Part shown: positions 21,004 through 32,336 of the stretch, piece after piece
How positions within the stretch are numbered: position 1 is the first letter of the stretch
Layout: every line of letters starts with the position of its first letter
NCBI GenBank assembly: GCA_021018995.1
Contig: CM037590.1
Coordinates: forward strand, 64,451,597 to 64,515,596
Source of the DNA: Chloranthus sessilifolius
Taxonomy: Eukaryota > Streptophyta > Magnoliopsida > Chloranthales > Chloranthaceae
DNA length: 64,000 bases
Reading direction: 5' to 3'
Translations under genes and position numbers: made by a program
The notes under the pieces: model-generated
What the model was told of the DNA's origin: nothing
The model's input: only the letters and a program-made list of their open reading frames with translations
The model's database searches: none

Positions 21004-22877
21004 ATGACACAATTCAATTCTCATTCAAGTGGGTGTGGACCTCAAACAAGTGGATCTGAATCTCCATCAAATGGGACTGGATCATGATCAAACGGGTCTG
21101 AACAAATCAATATGCAAGCGAATGGGTCTGAAGAAAGGGAAACTCAAAATATTGGTTAGTTTGCTTAATTATATTTTTTTAAATAATGGTTATTAATGGA
21201 TTACTAACAACATGTTATTCATTTAGGTGTCCCTAAAAAATCACTACGTTTCAAGGAATATGGGCAACCTATTGGAGAAGGTTCATCAAAATTCTCCACA
21301 TTTGTAGGCAAACTGGCAAGAGCATATTGTTCACCAACATATAATACTTGGCATGATGTGCCAATTCCCAGTAAAGATCAAATATGGAGAGGCGTCTTAG
21401 TGAGTAGAAGTAAATCAATTAGAATTAATTTGGTTGTTCAAGTAATATTTTTGAATTAATAATTTTTTTTTCTTATCATAGGGGACATATGATGTTTCAG
21501 TGATTCACAAAAGCATGGTCTTGTTAAAAGCTAATAACTCTTGAAAACAATGAAAATATGACCTTCACAAGCAGTTTGATAAATATCAGACAAATGTAGA
21601 ACGAAAAGTTAATATACCAGATCGTGTAAAGAAAGATGAGTGAGAAGCTTTCGTTGATATGTGTTCAACAGAACAAGACTAGGCACGTCGAGAAAAACTA
21701 AAGTCTTCTAGGGAAAAGATGAAAAATTCACATACCACTGGTAGGCGAGGAGCAGCTAACACGGCAGAGGAGTTGGTAACATTTAATTCTAATATTTAAA
21801 TATTTGTATAAAAATAGAAATATATAAATAGAGGAGTTGATAACATCTATCCAATATTTCTATTTTCATCTAATTAATTAAAATATTAATTTTTTTTAAT
21901 GTAATTTCTATTATACAGAAAAAGCAGAATCCTGATGGTACAATTACTAGAACACAAATATATATAGCCTCCCACACCAAGAAAGATGGGACTTGCCCTT
22001 TTCCCGCTATGAGCAATCAGCTAGTAAGACTATTAATTTTAGTTCATTTTAAATGAAAGTTTTAGTATTGAAATATTTAATTATTATTTATTCTTTACTT
22101 GCAGGATGATATTAGGAGAATTATTTTGAATGATCCCCTTCTAGGGGAAAAGGATTTAGATAATGATCCTGTTGTTAAAGTAAATGATGCTCTCCTCTTC
22201 CCTTTTGTTCATTTTATTTTTCTTTTAGAAAAATTATAGTTCAAAAATTTTTTGTCTCAGGTTTGTGGCCGTGATGGAAGGGGTTGTGTTCACGGTATGG
22301 GTAGGGGTGTATCTAAAACCACTATACAAGCATCTGCGCCTTCTAGAGAGAACGCTCAACGGGAGAAGAGAGAACGTGAAAGCATTGAATCAAAGTATGA
22401 TATAATTATACAACAACTTGATGAGGAGCGTAAGGCATGCAAGATTCTCGAGGAAAAACAAGATGCATTATTAGGTCAACTTCTTTCTCAAGGGACACAT
22501 ATTTCTCATATTTCGGATTCAGGTTCTTCTCAGGTACCAATTTGAATTCTTTGTCTCATTTTTTTTTTATAAAATCATAAATTCTCAATATGAAGTAGTT
22601 ACATTCTTTTCCTAATTTTTTGTAGGCACAACAGGTTCTTCCTGATTCACCAATAAACCAATCATCCACGCGCTGCTTAATAAAGAACTTCAAGAGCAAA
22701 ATTGTTGCACTGGGACGTGTTAATAGAGAGACCACAATATCAACAGAATCATATAGCATCATAGTAGATGCCATTTATGATCTCAATGCAGAGCTGTATG
22801 CAACTGAAGGGACATTAGCAGATATTACACTTGGCGATATAATCTCCTGGCCAAAGGGGCTTCTAATTTTTATATGA
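21004..22877 (+). pseudogene. CACTA second gene, Transposase_24 (Ptta/En/Spm)-like, seven exons, disrupted
   Basis: Proposed exons are 21004-21154, 21227-21399, 21482-21775, 21919-22023, 22105-22179, 22261-22533 and 22626-22877. All six introns have GT-AG ends and the 1323 exonic bases keep one frame (440 codons plus stop). The pattern fits plant Transposase_24 proteins: TYNTWHDVPIPSKDQIW in exon 2, ARREKLKSSREKMKNSHTTG in exon 3, SHTKKDGTCPF in exon 4, a coiled-coil-like charged stretch in exon 6 (REKRERESIESKYDIIIQQL) and the C-terminal TLGDIISWPKGLL. In CACTA elements the second protein usually binds subterminal repeats. In-frame stops are TGA 21085-21087, TGA 21542-21544, TGA 21551-21553, TGA 21641-21643 and TAG 21680-21682. 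The stop at 21641 replaces a Trp usual in this family. The start ATG is provisional; an upstream exon could exist. Confidence 0.75.
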
Positions 22878-23195
22878 TTAATTATGTGTAATTTTTATTT
22901 GGACATATTTGGCTATGGTCATCTTGATAGATTTGGATGATTGGTATTTTTAAAAAAAAATTTAATGACTACTTATGTCAACATTGAAAGTTGTAATTAA
23001 GGGTTATGAATATAATGTTTCATCCAATTATTTAAAGATATGAATTTTCTTATGGTGAATTGGTAAATTTGTAGACTGGAATGATTATCAATTTTATTTT
23101 TTTCAGATAAAATTGGATAAAATGATGTTATATATACGTCTTTTCATAAAATTTAAATATTTAAAAAAAATATCAAAAAATGAGACTGCTCAAGA

Positions 23196-23486
23196 CTGTC
23201 ATTTTTTCTTTACACTCGAAAACAGTGACAGCTATAATATGTCGATTATAATGAAAATATGTCATCTTACTTTCGAAAAATGACACTTAAAACCACGGTC
23301 ACAAAATGTCGTTTCTGATCGACGGCTAAAGGCAGTCGTTGTCAAACGAAATAAACGACAGCTACAATACGTCATTAACAAATACTACGACATTTTTTAC
23401 GACAGCCCACTCGACGGTTAATAATTGTCGTTATTTTCAAAAATGATAGTCATCGGCTGTGATTTTTTTCGCATTTTCACATAGTG
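23196..23486. repeat. CACTA 3' subterminal repeats and terminal CACTA motif
   Basis: Several copies of ACGACA/TGTCGT and close variants in both orientations lie between 23196 and 23440. The end TTTCGCATTTTCACATAGTG (CACTA on the minus strand) follows at 23467-23486. Such subterminal motifs are the usual binding sites for the second CACTA protein. Confidence 0.8.
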
Positions 23487-24037
23487 ATCAATGAGACATT
23501 GACCACGGTGGATCTGATAAGAGTTGTTACATTGACCATGTGAACATATATATATATCATGTTGGAAAGCTAAGTCTCAACTAGTTTAGTGCTAAAGATG
23601 AAGTTCCAAGATAAGAGTTGTTACTTTGTAAACTACATGTTGAAAGTTCAAAAATATATCTCATTAATCAAATATGAGAGCAGAACATTTCTTTTTGTTT
23701 CTAGTTGGTAAAGATAGAATTCTATGCACCAGCTAGGAATTAAACCTGGATTGCTACCACAATAGGGTAGTATTAAATTTTATAACTAAGAAGTTAAGAC
23801 AAATAAAGGTCCTAAATTAGTAAGAAAATTAGAAATTACTAAAATTAGAAAGGAACGAAACCAAAAAGAAAGTAATATCCTAAAAACAAATTTAGAAAGT
23901 AATTGAAGTAGAAAGTCCTAAAAAGCAATTAAAATTAGAAAGTTCTAAGAAAAGAAACTAAACTAAGGTTAGAAACTAATTAGAATTAGAATGAAATTAA
24001 ATTTTCAAATAAAAATTCTAGATTTTATAACAAAGAT
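23487..24037. other. Spacer, partly leader remnant of an Athila-like element
   Basis: No coding frame. From about 23760 to 24035 it is strongly A-rich with repeated short AATTAGAAA-like text. Read on the minus strand it lies just downstream of a PBS (24038-24053), so it may be the 5' untranslated leader of that element, truncated on the left. Nothing else recognisable. Confidence 0.45.
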
Positions 24038-24053
24038 TCCTCGGCAGGGGCCA
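24038..24053 (-). other. Degenerate tRNA-Asp-type primer binding site
   Basis: The minus strand reads TGGCCCCTGCCGAGGA, preceded by AGTTTT, directly inside the LTR at 24060. It resembles the Athila/Tat tRNA-Asp site TGGCGCCGTTGCCGGGGA with a 2-base loss and two substitutions. Confidence 0.7.
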
Positions 24054-24059
24054 AAAACT

Positions 24060-25310
24060 TGTGATTATTTTTATGTTGTCCTTGCAAGTGCACAAGTGTT
24101 TATAGCTAGTATCAAATATAAGGGGTATCAAACCCACATAGAATCTGTAATAAAAAATTTATCTTGAAAAACTAACTCAAAACTAATTAGAAAAGAATTT
24201 GTAAAGAAATAAAAGAAGTATTATCCCCTTTAATTTGTAATCAATCACCATGTGAATAAACTTGAGATAAAGTACTCTCACAAATCATATCAAGTTGGCA
24301 TACAATATGTACTTTTTCTGGTCATAAAGTATCTCACCCACTCATAACTCATTCAAATAATTTACACAAAGCACATGAAAATCATTATTTGAATTATCTA
24401 TACTAGACTTCAAGTACTAATAGATAAGCATATCAAAATCAAACTTGTTCACACTCTACAAAATGAATGAATAAATAAGAAATTGAATTAAAACATTAAT
24501 ACCTAGTTCATAAAAGAATCCTCTATCAAAAAATACTTTTTAACAAAAAGAACCCACAATCAAACAATCATATTCACTAAAAAATCCAAATTACACATTA
24601 TAAGTTCAAACTAGTTCTTCATAGCTTCATGTCATACTAACCTAAAAATTCTACTATTTACTCTATCTTTTTGAATTATTCTTCCAGACTCCCCCTTTTT
24701 GGGACTTGGTCACTTATTTATATCCTTCAATCACTCGGTCTTGGGCTTGAATTAAAAGCATTCTTGAGTTAGAATTTGATTTGAAGAAGGAAATCTTTCA
24801 AAATAAGAAAGAGGCAGCTAACAATCGAAGGTTGGAGTCCAATCTCGTTCAAACGAGGTCTCTGGTTTGATCAATAGAATTCTAAGTCACTTGAAGCATT
24901 CTCGTCTGAAACAGTCGTTCAATCGACTTTCAGTCGATTGAAAGGTTCTTGTTCAAAGCATTCTACAAATCTCGCTTAAAGCAGCCATTTAAACGACTTT
25001 CAGCTTCTGATTCTCATTTGATTGCATTAAATTTTGTTCAAACGAATCCTAGATTCGTTCAAACGACTTGGTCAACTCTACAGCAACTCCAACTTTGACT
25101 GAGCATAACTTTTGATCAAGAACTCCAAATTTGATGATCTTTGGCTCGTTGGAAAGATCTTGAGTTCTTCTATTCTTTTGTTGGATCAACTTAATGTAAT
25201 TTTATAGGTTTATCTATAATCACTAAAAGACACTAAACATGAAATATTAGTAAAGCTTAGCTTTGGGATTTAATTAACATAATTTGGAGATATATCAATT
25301 GTCGATCACA
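24060..25310 (-). repeat. 5' LTR of an Athila-like remnant
   Basis: The borders are set by the PBS on the left and by matching termini TGTGAT...ATCACA. The stretch with GCAAGTGCACAAG and AGCTAGTAT (about 24085-24110) also occurs, diverged, in the LTR at 28587-30045. The interior at 24840-25060 is rich in TTCAAACGA and AATCGACT motifs, including the 9-bp inverted repeat CAATCGACT-TTC-AGTCGATTG near 24912. No coding. Confidence 0.65.
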
Positions 25311-27109
25311 GAGTTAGTTGCACAAAATTCGATAAACAATCAATTGCAATTGTAACACCCCGAATTTTGCTAGTGTTGAACCATTGACCTTCGATGGTAA
25401 TGCGACGGCCTTGACTATTTGACTTTGTTCAAGATGATTGACGACTATGATGAGGCCTCTGGCCCATCCACTTTGATTGGGTAAACGCGCCCGATTCCCA
25501 AGTTAACTATTGATATTTTTTCTAAAAGACTATAAAATACTCAATGGACTCTAATTATCATAAAAATAAGGCATGGTCGGGGATTTGAACTCGGGTTATT
25601 TGTTTCTACATGCATATACCTAACCAACAATTATCGATGTACTTCTCAGCCTACCAAGGGAATGACAATTTTAACTGTACAAATTTAAAACTTATATGCA
25701 ATGTCATAGGCTCATTATTTAAATTCATTAGTCTTTTATTGATCCAGTCAAGTCCAACCTTGTTGGACCTGGTCTGACTGGACCAATGCCCTTGCTAGTT
25801 TTTTTGTTGAAGCAGCACTGTCCAAGCGGACCAGTTCCCTTGTAAGTTGGTGTCCGGTCAGGTTTTTTAAAACATTGCCTTGCTTTTCATCACATTTTTC
25901 TATAAAAAATGGAGAATTTCAAATAATAATTATATCCAACAAATAAATAAATGAAATACAAGAAGTATATATATATAACTATGAATATTCAGTCAGATTT
26001 ACATACAGATCGGTTGAGAGAGAGAAAGAGGAGAGATTTACATACCGTGCTAGCAAGAGCATATGCGACAACAAGAGGAGGTGAGGCAAGATAATTAGCT
26101 CGAGTCAAGGGATGCACTCGTCCCTCAAAGATTCTCATATGCAAAGTGTAAACAAAAGTTACCCTAACAATGCAATTTGAGGATCTTACAAAAGAATGAA
26201 AGGAAATAATAATAATGAAACGGACTTTGACAAACGCAAGATTGATCAATGATTGCGAAGGCATAAAAGATAATGTTACCATTTTCAAATTGCGAAGCTA
26301 ATGACTCATCCAAATCCCCGAGAATATCGAGTTTATTGATCATATGATCCAGATGAACTCCAAGGTCCGAGAACGATGGTGATATGGAAAATAAATTGTT
26401 CGCCTAAGCATGATGTAGTGAACCTTCAGTCATGAAAACAAGTTGCAGCAGTGCTGCCATAGTGATGATGATGCTAAGGTTTTGTAGGTAGGAGATGGTG
26501 TTGCTAACCAGAGCTGTGAATTTCCTGATCACACTGATGTTGGCATAAACTGAACTGATTCAAAATTGAACCGACTCAAAACTGAACTGAACAAAACCAA
26601 TATCGCTTCAGTTTCGATTTTGGATGGCCCAAATTGAAAACCGATTAGCTAGCATTATAAAATAGAACCAAATTGGAAAACATGAAAAAAAAAATTGAGA
26701 GTGAGACTTAACCGAATCGGTATTTTTCGGTTTGAATTTGGGAAATTGAAAAAAGAAAAGAACAAAAGAAGGAACATAAGTCAAACTGATTCGTTTCAAT
26801 TTCAGTTCGGGCTAACTGAACCAAAAACTAAAATTTTTGGTTTCGGTTGTATCGGTAAGGCGATTAGCATCCCTTGTCGTAGCCTAGAAGGGGGTCACAA
26901 CAAAGGTCAAGGTAACCTCCCAAATATCAAAAATTGCCCTTAAAAAAAACACAAAACATACAATCCAAGTGATCCAATCAAAAACACATATCTAAATATC
27001 CTATATTTACAAAAAAAAAAACATAACGAAATCAGAAATAAACAGATCTGGAAGATTTTAGAGCAACAGATCACCGATTCAACATCAAATAATTAGGGCT
27101 TCATAGACT
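25311..27109. other. Unassigned non-coding stretch
   Basis: No gene is supported. TGTAACACCCCG at 25351 looks like the start of another LTR, but no matching end was found. A tRNA-like B box on the minus strand (GAGTTCAAATCCC, about 25573) preceded by a GTTGGTTAGG-like stretch could be a decayed SINE. 26540-26850 repeats GAACTGAAC/GGTTCGG-like text, also seen at 19930-20060. Confidence 0.35.
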
Positions 27110-27421
27110 TTACCTTTGAAGCTGAAGAATCCTCCACGGATCAATGAGGAGAGGGATCAAACCGGAGATCGAATTGTACGATGGATCGATCGCTTGGAGG
27201 TTGGTTAGGTTACCAATCGTCGCAGGGATTTCTCCGATGAGCTGATTGTGAAACAGAAATATCCCCTGTAAGCTGTTTAGATTCGTGATCCCTATCGAAA
27301 CTTCGCCAGAGAATCGATTGTGAGAGAGAGATCGTCGAGATCCTTGTCCCAATTTGGCATCGATCGTGCTCGTGAGAGGACCGGAGATATCGTCGAGGGA
27401 GAGGAAGAGGAAGGCTAGGTT
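27110..27421 (-). pseudogene. LRR receptor-like protein gene fragment (CLAVATA2-like)
   Basis: About 100 codons on the minus strand, open from a TGA at 27422-27424 to a TAA at 27110-27112. They read as plant-specific leucine-rich repeats: LSHNRFSGEVSIGITNLNSL, then LFHNQLIGEIPATIGNLTNL, then IDPSYNSISGLIP. The spacing of about 24 residues and the GEIPxxIGNLTNL motif are typical of extracellular LRR receptor-like proteins, and the succession recalls CLAVATA2. No signal peptide, transmembrane segment or kinase is present. Consensus positions are spoiled (for example IDP where IDL is expected). After ILQLQ the sequence AAAG|GTAAAG could be a splice donor. This looks like a single broken exon, perhaps captured by a transposon. 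It has no good start codon. Confidence 0.7.
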
Positions 27422-27529
27422 TCAGAGAGAAAATGATAGAGTTGAGAGAGGTCTGTTTTGTTAGGAGATAAAAACAGAATAGGGAGGCTCGATCGATTTC
27501 AAGGGAGGCCCGATGGTTTTGCACGTGAT

Positions 27530-27669
27530 GATGGCATCACACGCACGTGACGACTGATTTAACTTAAGAAGCCACTATTTTAGACAGTGGTATGTTGCAC
27601 CACTATGTTAAGCTGTGGTTTATTTTATGCTGTTATAGCATAAATTAAGAAGCCACTATTTTTGACGTA
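27530..27669. repeat. Candidate transposon terminus with short repeats
   Basis: GAAGCCACTATTTTAGAC and GAAGCCACTATTTTTGAC repeat directly about 90 bp apart. Between them are inverted motifs (CCACTATGTTAAGCTGTGG) and a hairpin. The second copy ends TTTTTGACGTAGTG, that is CACTACGTCAAAA on the minus strand, a CACTA-like end at 27669. No matching left terminus was found. Confidence 0.4.
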
Positions 27670-27869
27670 GTGTAGCGCTATGATTTTTCGTGCACTGGTT
27701 TTTCATTCAATAAGAAGGGTTTTTTGTGCACTAATTTTTCATTTAACAAGAGGAAGAAAAGATGAAGTGGCTGTGAAAGCTTATGCAATTTTTAAGACAA
27801 GTCATGCACAATCGTGATTGGTGATTTTGGTGGAATCTCACTTAAAGATTTTAAATGGTTGCAAGTCTA

Positions 27870-28290
27870 AACCAAGCTGGTGCGATCTTTCGCACTTACG
27901 ATATCAATGAATATAAAGACTAATCACCTGAAAGATTCTTCGTTCTTACTGTTTTTGAAATCCATAGGCAAAATCCCAAAAAGTACGATTTTAGGGTTGC
28001 AAGTACTAGAAAGGCTTGCAAGATCTGTAATTCCTTATGAAATCATGGTTACGATTTTGGGCTGCAGAGACAAAATGCATTGACGATTTCAGCATGAAAT
28101 CGCCTTTACGATTGAAGGTCACAAGGCATAAAAGTGTGCAATCGTGAGTACGATTGTAAGCTACCAAAAGCCAAAATCACAAGTACGATTTTGGGTTGCT
28201 GAAGCAGAATTGTGGGATGCAAATGCAGAATTGTCCATACGATTTTGGGTTGCAAATGCAAATCGTACATACGATTTTGATTTTTGGTGG
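27870..28290. repeat. Degenerate TACGATTTTGGGTTGC-type motif repeats
   Basis: Roughly ten occurrences of (T)ACGATT(TTGGG) and its complement AATCGT, often paired as AATCGTxxxTACGATT, as in 28140-28280. Short open frames across it are products of the repetition. Related ACGATT/AATCGT text occurs in the LTR at 28587-30045 and at 60765-60825, so it may belong to the same retroelement family. Confidence 0.55.
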
Positions 28291-28586
28291 CTGACCAGCC
28301 TTGATATTTTGACCAAAACATTCTGCTCGGAACTCCGATTGATGCAATTCTTACGGCGTTGAAAAAGGGACAACAAACCTTATAACTTTTGTGAATTAAC
28401 AATTGGATGAATCAAAGATTGTAACGGTCAAAATTGAGCGGAAAGTGAGTCAAGTTCCGAGTTAGCTCGAACTTACCCATTTCCGCCTCGATTTTAAGAG
28501 AACAATTAGTTGCGATAATAATTAAGATTGTAAGATTGATCCTTAATACATCGTCATGTATGCGATGTAGTTTGGGAATTGGGGAC

Positions 28587-30045
28587 TGATCGGCTTACTA
28601 TGTGTATCTAATTAAATCTTAACCTATTGCAAGCGCACAACGAAAATTGTAGAGCTAGTATAGGATCGTTCCTATAAAGATAGCTATTATTTTTATTAAT
28701 CTAGTTTTCTGAAAACCTATATTTATCTTTAAGATTCCTAAATTACTGGAGAAATATGAATAAAGAATTTTTCTATATCTAAAGTGCATAAAAGTAAATC
28801 CTAATCCTCCAACTTCAGATTATGGTCGTCAATCATAATTTTCTGCTATTGGATATTTATAAAATTAAACAGTATCGTTATACAATATATCAATTCTTCT
28901 AGTATTGGGCATCAATCAATACTAAAGTCCTATCAATATAAATTTAATCTAATCAACAATCAATCAGAAATTTGGGCATCAATCAAACTCTAAAAAATTG
29001 AAGATGAAAAAGTAAAAATCATTACACTAATCTGCAAATTCTAACCAGAGTTGTCGATTCAAATCAAAACTTAGAAATATTTACAAAGCAATAAATTTTA
29101 AACTAGAAAGCAATAAAAATTATAACTTTCACCCCTCAATCGCAGTCATCAATTGCTTCTAAGAAATTATAGATATCTACACTAATCTTCAACTCTCAAT
29201 CACAGGTGTCAATTGTTCTTGAGAAACTTTACATATCTAAACTACTCTAACTATAGTACACTATTGATTGGAAGAAAATCCAGCCTCAGTCGTCAATTGA
29301 TGCTGAAATTCTTCGATGTTTATTCCTATATCGGGCTCTCTTATTTATAGATCATAAGGAGTCGGTTTACAAACTTCTACGTCTAATAAAAGAAATAAAA
29401 ATATCCTAATATAACTCTACTTCTAATTTTATCCTTCCTTGCTTTCTTTGAATAGTTGATATACTTCTAGAATGTTCTTTAATCTTCAGAAACAGAGTCC
29501 TTCTAAAACATCTTCTTCATCAATCTTCTCGGATTCGTGACTTGTTAGACTTCTAATTCTGGTTCATGGCGGTGTAATATGCACGTGATCAATAGCAGTT
29601 CTGAGAAGTTTATGTTTTTAGAGAATCATGACTATCCTCTTTTTATGTAGCATTCTTTAGAAAATCGTAAATCATGATTTTCTCCTTCTCATAGTATTCA
29701 CTCTCAAGATGATTCTTCATTACGATTCTTCGCTTCGTTTGTATCACTTCAACTTTTTGAACGTATCTTCTCTGGAGAATTGTAAATTATGATTTCTCAT
29801 TTTGTCTCTTAGTATTGCGCTCAATCGTCCTTTACGATTTTCGGTCTTTAAGTGCTTAGCAAATCGTCTTTAATGCTCAATCGTCTTTCTTACTGCTTTA
29901 TAAGTTCATTTTGACAAATATTAACACTTTGACTCTATTTTACTATTTTTCCTTAATATCTGCATATCAACAACTTATTAGTAGGAAACTAAATCCTAGC
30001 ATCACTAAGTTAAGGTAATAAATTAATAAATTATGTGACTGATCA
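28587..30045 (-). repeat. Probable 3' LTR of the Athila-like element
   Basis: The termini TGATCGG (28587) and CTGATCA (30045) are near-perfect inverted repeats. A polypurine tract adjoins the right end. The GCAAGCGCACAA...GCTAGTATAGGATCGTTCC text near 28635-28670 is typical of Athila-type LTRs and is shared with the LTR at 24060. The interior contains AATCGT/ACGATT motifs (29640-29890). No coding. Confidence 0.65.
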
Positions 30046-30060
30046 CACCCCCAAACTTAA
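30046..30060 (-). other. Polypurine tract of the Athila-like element
   Basis: The minus strand reads TTAAGTTTGGGGGTG against the LTR start TGATCAGTCAC. Upstream GGGACTAGCAAAAC resembles the sequence before each concatemer LTR (GGACTAGCAAAGATTAGGTTTGGGG). Confidence 0.7.
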
Positions 30061-32331
30061 GTTTTGCTAGTCCCTAGCAAATAGGAAAAAATAACTCTTT
30101 TATTCTAAAAATAAAATTATCACTTTCGTAGGGAGCACGATTGCATTTAGCAGATGCAACAAGCCTTTAAACTCCTAGGTGATCCCTAGTAGAGGAGTTG
30201 TAGTCTCCTGAAGATATTCAGGGAAGTTACCTACAAACTTCAAATATTTTTAGATTTTTTAAAACTTTTTCAAAATCAATAGGTAAAAAAAATTAAAACT
30301 AAAGACTAACTAATTTAATCACCACATGGTTATTATGATTTTATAATTTACACATCTTTCATCTTTACTTTCCATCATGGCAATTATCCTTGACTAGAAC
30401 TCAAACAATATCGATTCTGTGTAGCGTGGGGTGTGTGCGTATCAGTGAACAGTTTATTCTTCATAAAATTTTCTAAACTGCTGATTTAGAAAATATTTTC
30501 ATCCAAACTCTCACTATTGGCATACTCTCAAAAAGAATATCAAAAGTTTTTGATTTTCTCAATATGATATATATGATAAATTCTAAGAATATTTGATTGA
30601 AAAGATAAATCTCATAGAATGGATAATCAAATCTGTTTATATGATTTCTTTGTTGATTCATAGTATCTACAACATATATCTCTACTAGACTCAAACTTTT
30701 GTAAATCGTAAATCACAAAGGTCTTTCTTTCAGCTTATAATGGGGCTTTGAGTTTCAGAACGTGCCAAAGAAAGGTAGATAGGATTCAAAGGTTTCTTTT
30801 TTGAGAATTTAGCTCTTCTTTCTCTATCTTCTTCTCTTTTCTTCTCATATCAGCATCAATAAGTATCCAAGAAGTTGGATAACTTCTTCCCATATTTTAT
30901 TTTTCTAAATCCCATTCTTCATTTTTTTCAGTTTGAAAACCTTTTCGCTTCTTTTTGTTGAATCGTATTTTTATCTTTAGAAATCATCTTTTTATGATTT
31001 TTCAATCCGTTCTCATATTTTCATCTTTTTTTCTGCTATACCCTTTTCTGCGTATCCCTTATTTCTTTTTAACTTATACTCCTTTCACTCCCTCTTCTTC
31101 CCTTTTCTTCTTCATTCTAAACTCTCAGAAAATAGTAAGGGCTAAAGGTTGAAAGCTTTGGGTAGTACTTATGGTTAAGGGTTTATAAAATCATGGTATA
31201 AAGAAATTTTGTTTAAGGCTTCTAATATGGGTTCAAAGGATAATATTTTTTTAAGATTTTACCTTTTTGGCTTTGATCTATCAAAAGATGCCCTTTGATC
31301 ATTTTGACAATTTACTAGAAATGATGTCTTATTGCTTTAATATATTTAATAGATAGTTCTAAACAAACAAATAGTCATACTCACAAAATATTTTGATTAT
31401 AATTTCAACAATATGAGATTTCTCAGTAGTAAAGAAGTTCAAAAAAGTAAAATTTTGAATAGATACCAGTCTCTCTAAATAAAACAGGAATAATGGCTCT
31501 AAAGCTCACTGGTTATATATTTTTGAAACTATATTCTAAATTTTACAGTTTAAATTAATTTATAGTTTCAAACATTCATTTTTTTGATACAGTGCTCAAA
31601 AGAGATTAAACATGAATTGCAACTGCTCTATCGTTATGATTGTTGAACTTTTACTATGATGGATCATAAAATTTCAGTTTTAAAATTTTCTATCATATTC
31701 ACATGTGATTGTTAAATCAAAAGAAAGAATTTTAAATTACTACTGAAAATAGAAAAAGGAAAAAAAATTTCTCTCCAAAAATAAGCTAAACTAATATATA
31801 CAAGTGTTTATCCCCCCAAACTTAAATCGGACAATGCCTTCATTGGCACAAATATAGGGGATACGGAAAAATTTACCTGAAAATTTTTGTTATCTCTGAT
31901 TTCTAACCGGTTGTGAAAAAATTCTGTAAGGAATATTTCCTCCAAACTTGAGGAAAACACAATTTTTTTATATCTCAGAGAAAAAAATAACAAAAATGTT
32001 AGTGGTTAGTAACAAAAAATAAAAGTTAGTCAGTTATAATTACTTACACCTATTGATATGGCACCGGTTGGAAAAAAATTCTTACGAATGTTCCTCCAAA
32101 CTTGAGAGTAAAAATAATTTGGTTTAATCACAGATTATAAGAAAAAATAAAAAAAAGTAAAAAGAAAAGTTAGTAACATTAGTTAGCCAAAAAGAAGAAA
32201 AAGAAAATTTTATATATTACCGGGTATTCACAGATATAGGAGCTAGAAAAAAAACTAAAAACTAATTACTAGAAACATTATTACATTGAAGAAAATAATC
32301 TTAGAAAAAATCTAGATAAACACTAAGTTAT
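30061..32331. other. Non-coding 3' region of the Athila-like element
   Basis: No coding frame of note. It contains further CCCCCAAACTTAA and CCTCCAAACTTGA motifs (31815, 31940, 32092), polypurine-like on the minus strand, and long A/T- and pyrimidine-rich tracts. The position between a pol and a 3' LTR fits the long untranslated 3' region of Athila elements, which may hold an env-like ORF; none is seen here. Confidence 0.45.
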
Positions 32332-32336
32332 ACTAG
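32332..32336. repeat. Left target-site duplication (ACTAG)
   Basis: ACTAG lies immediately before the first LTR base (TGTTATTC at 32337) and is identical to 60133-60137 after the last LTR. Confidence 0.92.

Larger units (their letters stand above)
14481..23486 (+). mobile_element. CACTA (En/Spm) DNA transposon, 5' end uncertain
   Basis: Two plus-strand genes typical of plant CACTA elements lie here: a TNP2 transposase (14481-18010) and a Transposase_24-like protein (21004-22877). After them come a subterminal-repeat region and a terminus reading CACTATGTGAAAATGCG on the minus strand, ending at 23486. The probable 3-bp target duplication on this side is ATC. The left terminus was not identified with confidence; it may be at 13884 or lie beyond the retroelements to the left. 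Both genes carry stops, so the element looks non-autonomous. Confidence 0.85.

Noticed and set aside
25351..25362. TGTAACACCCCG, a typical LTR start
   Set aside because: No matching end, PBS or target duplication was found within the next 2 kb.
25555..25600. tRNA-like B box on the minus strand
   Set aside because: No cloverleaf or convincing A box could be drawn, so no tRNA gene is called. A decayed SINE remains possible.
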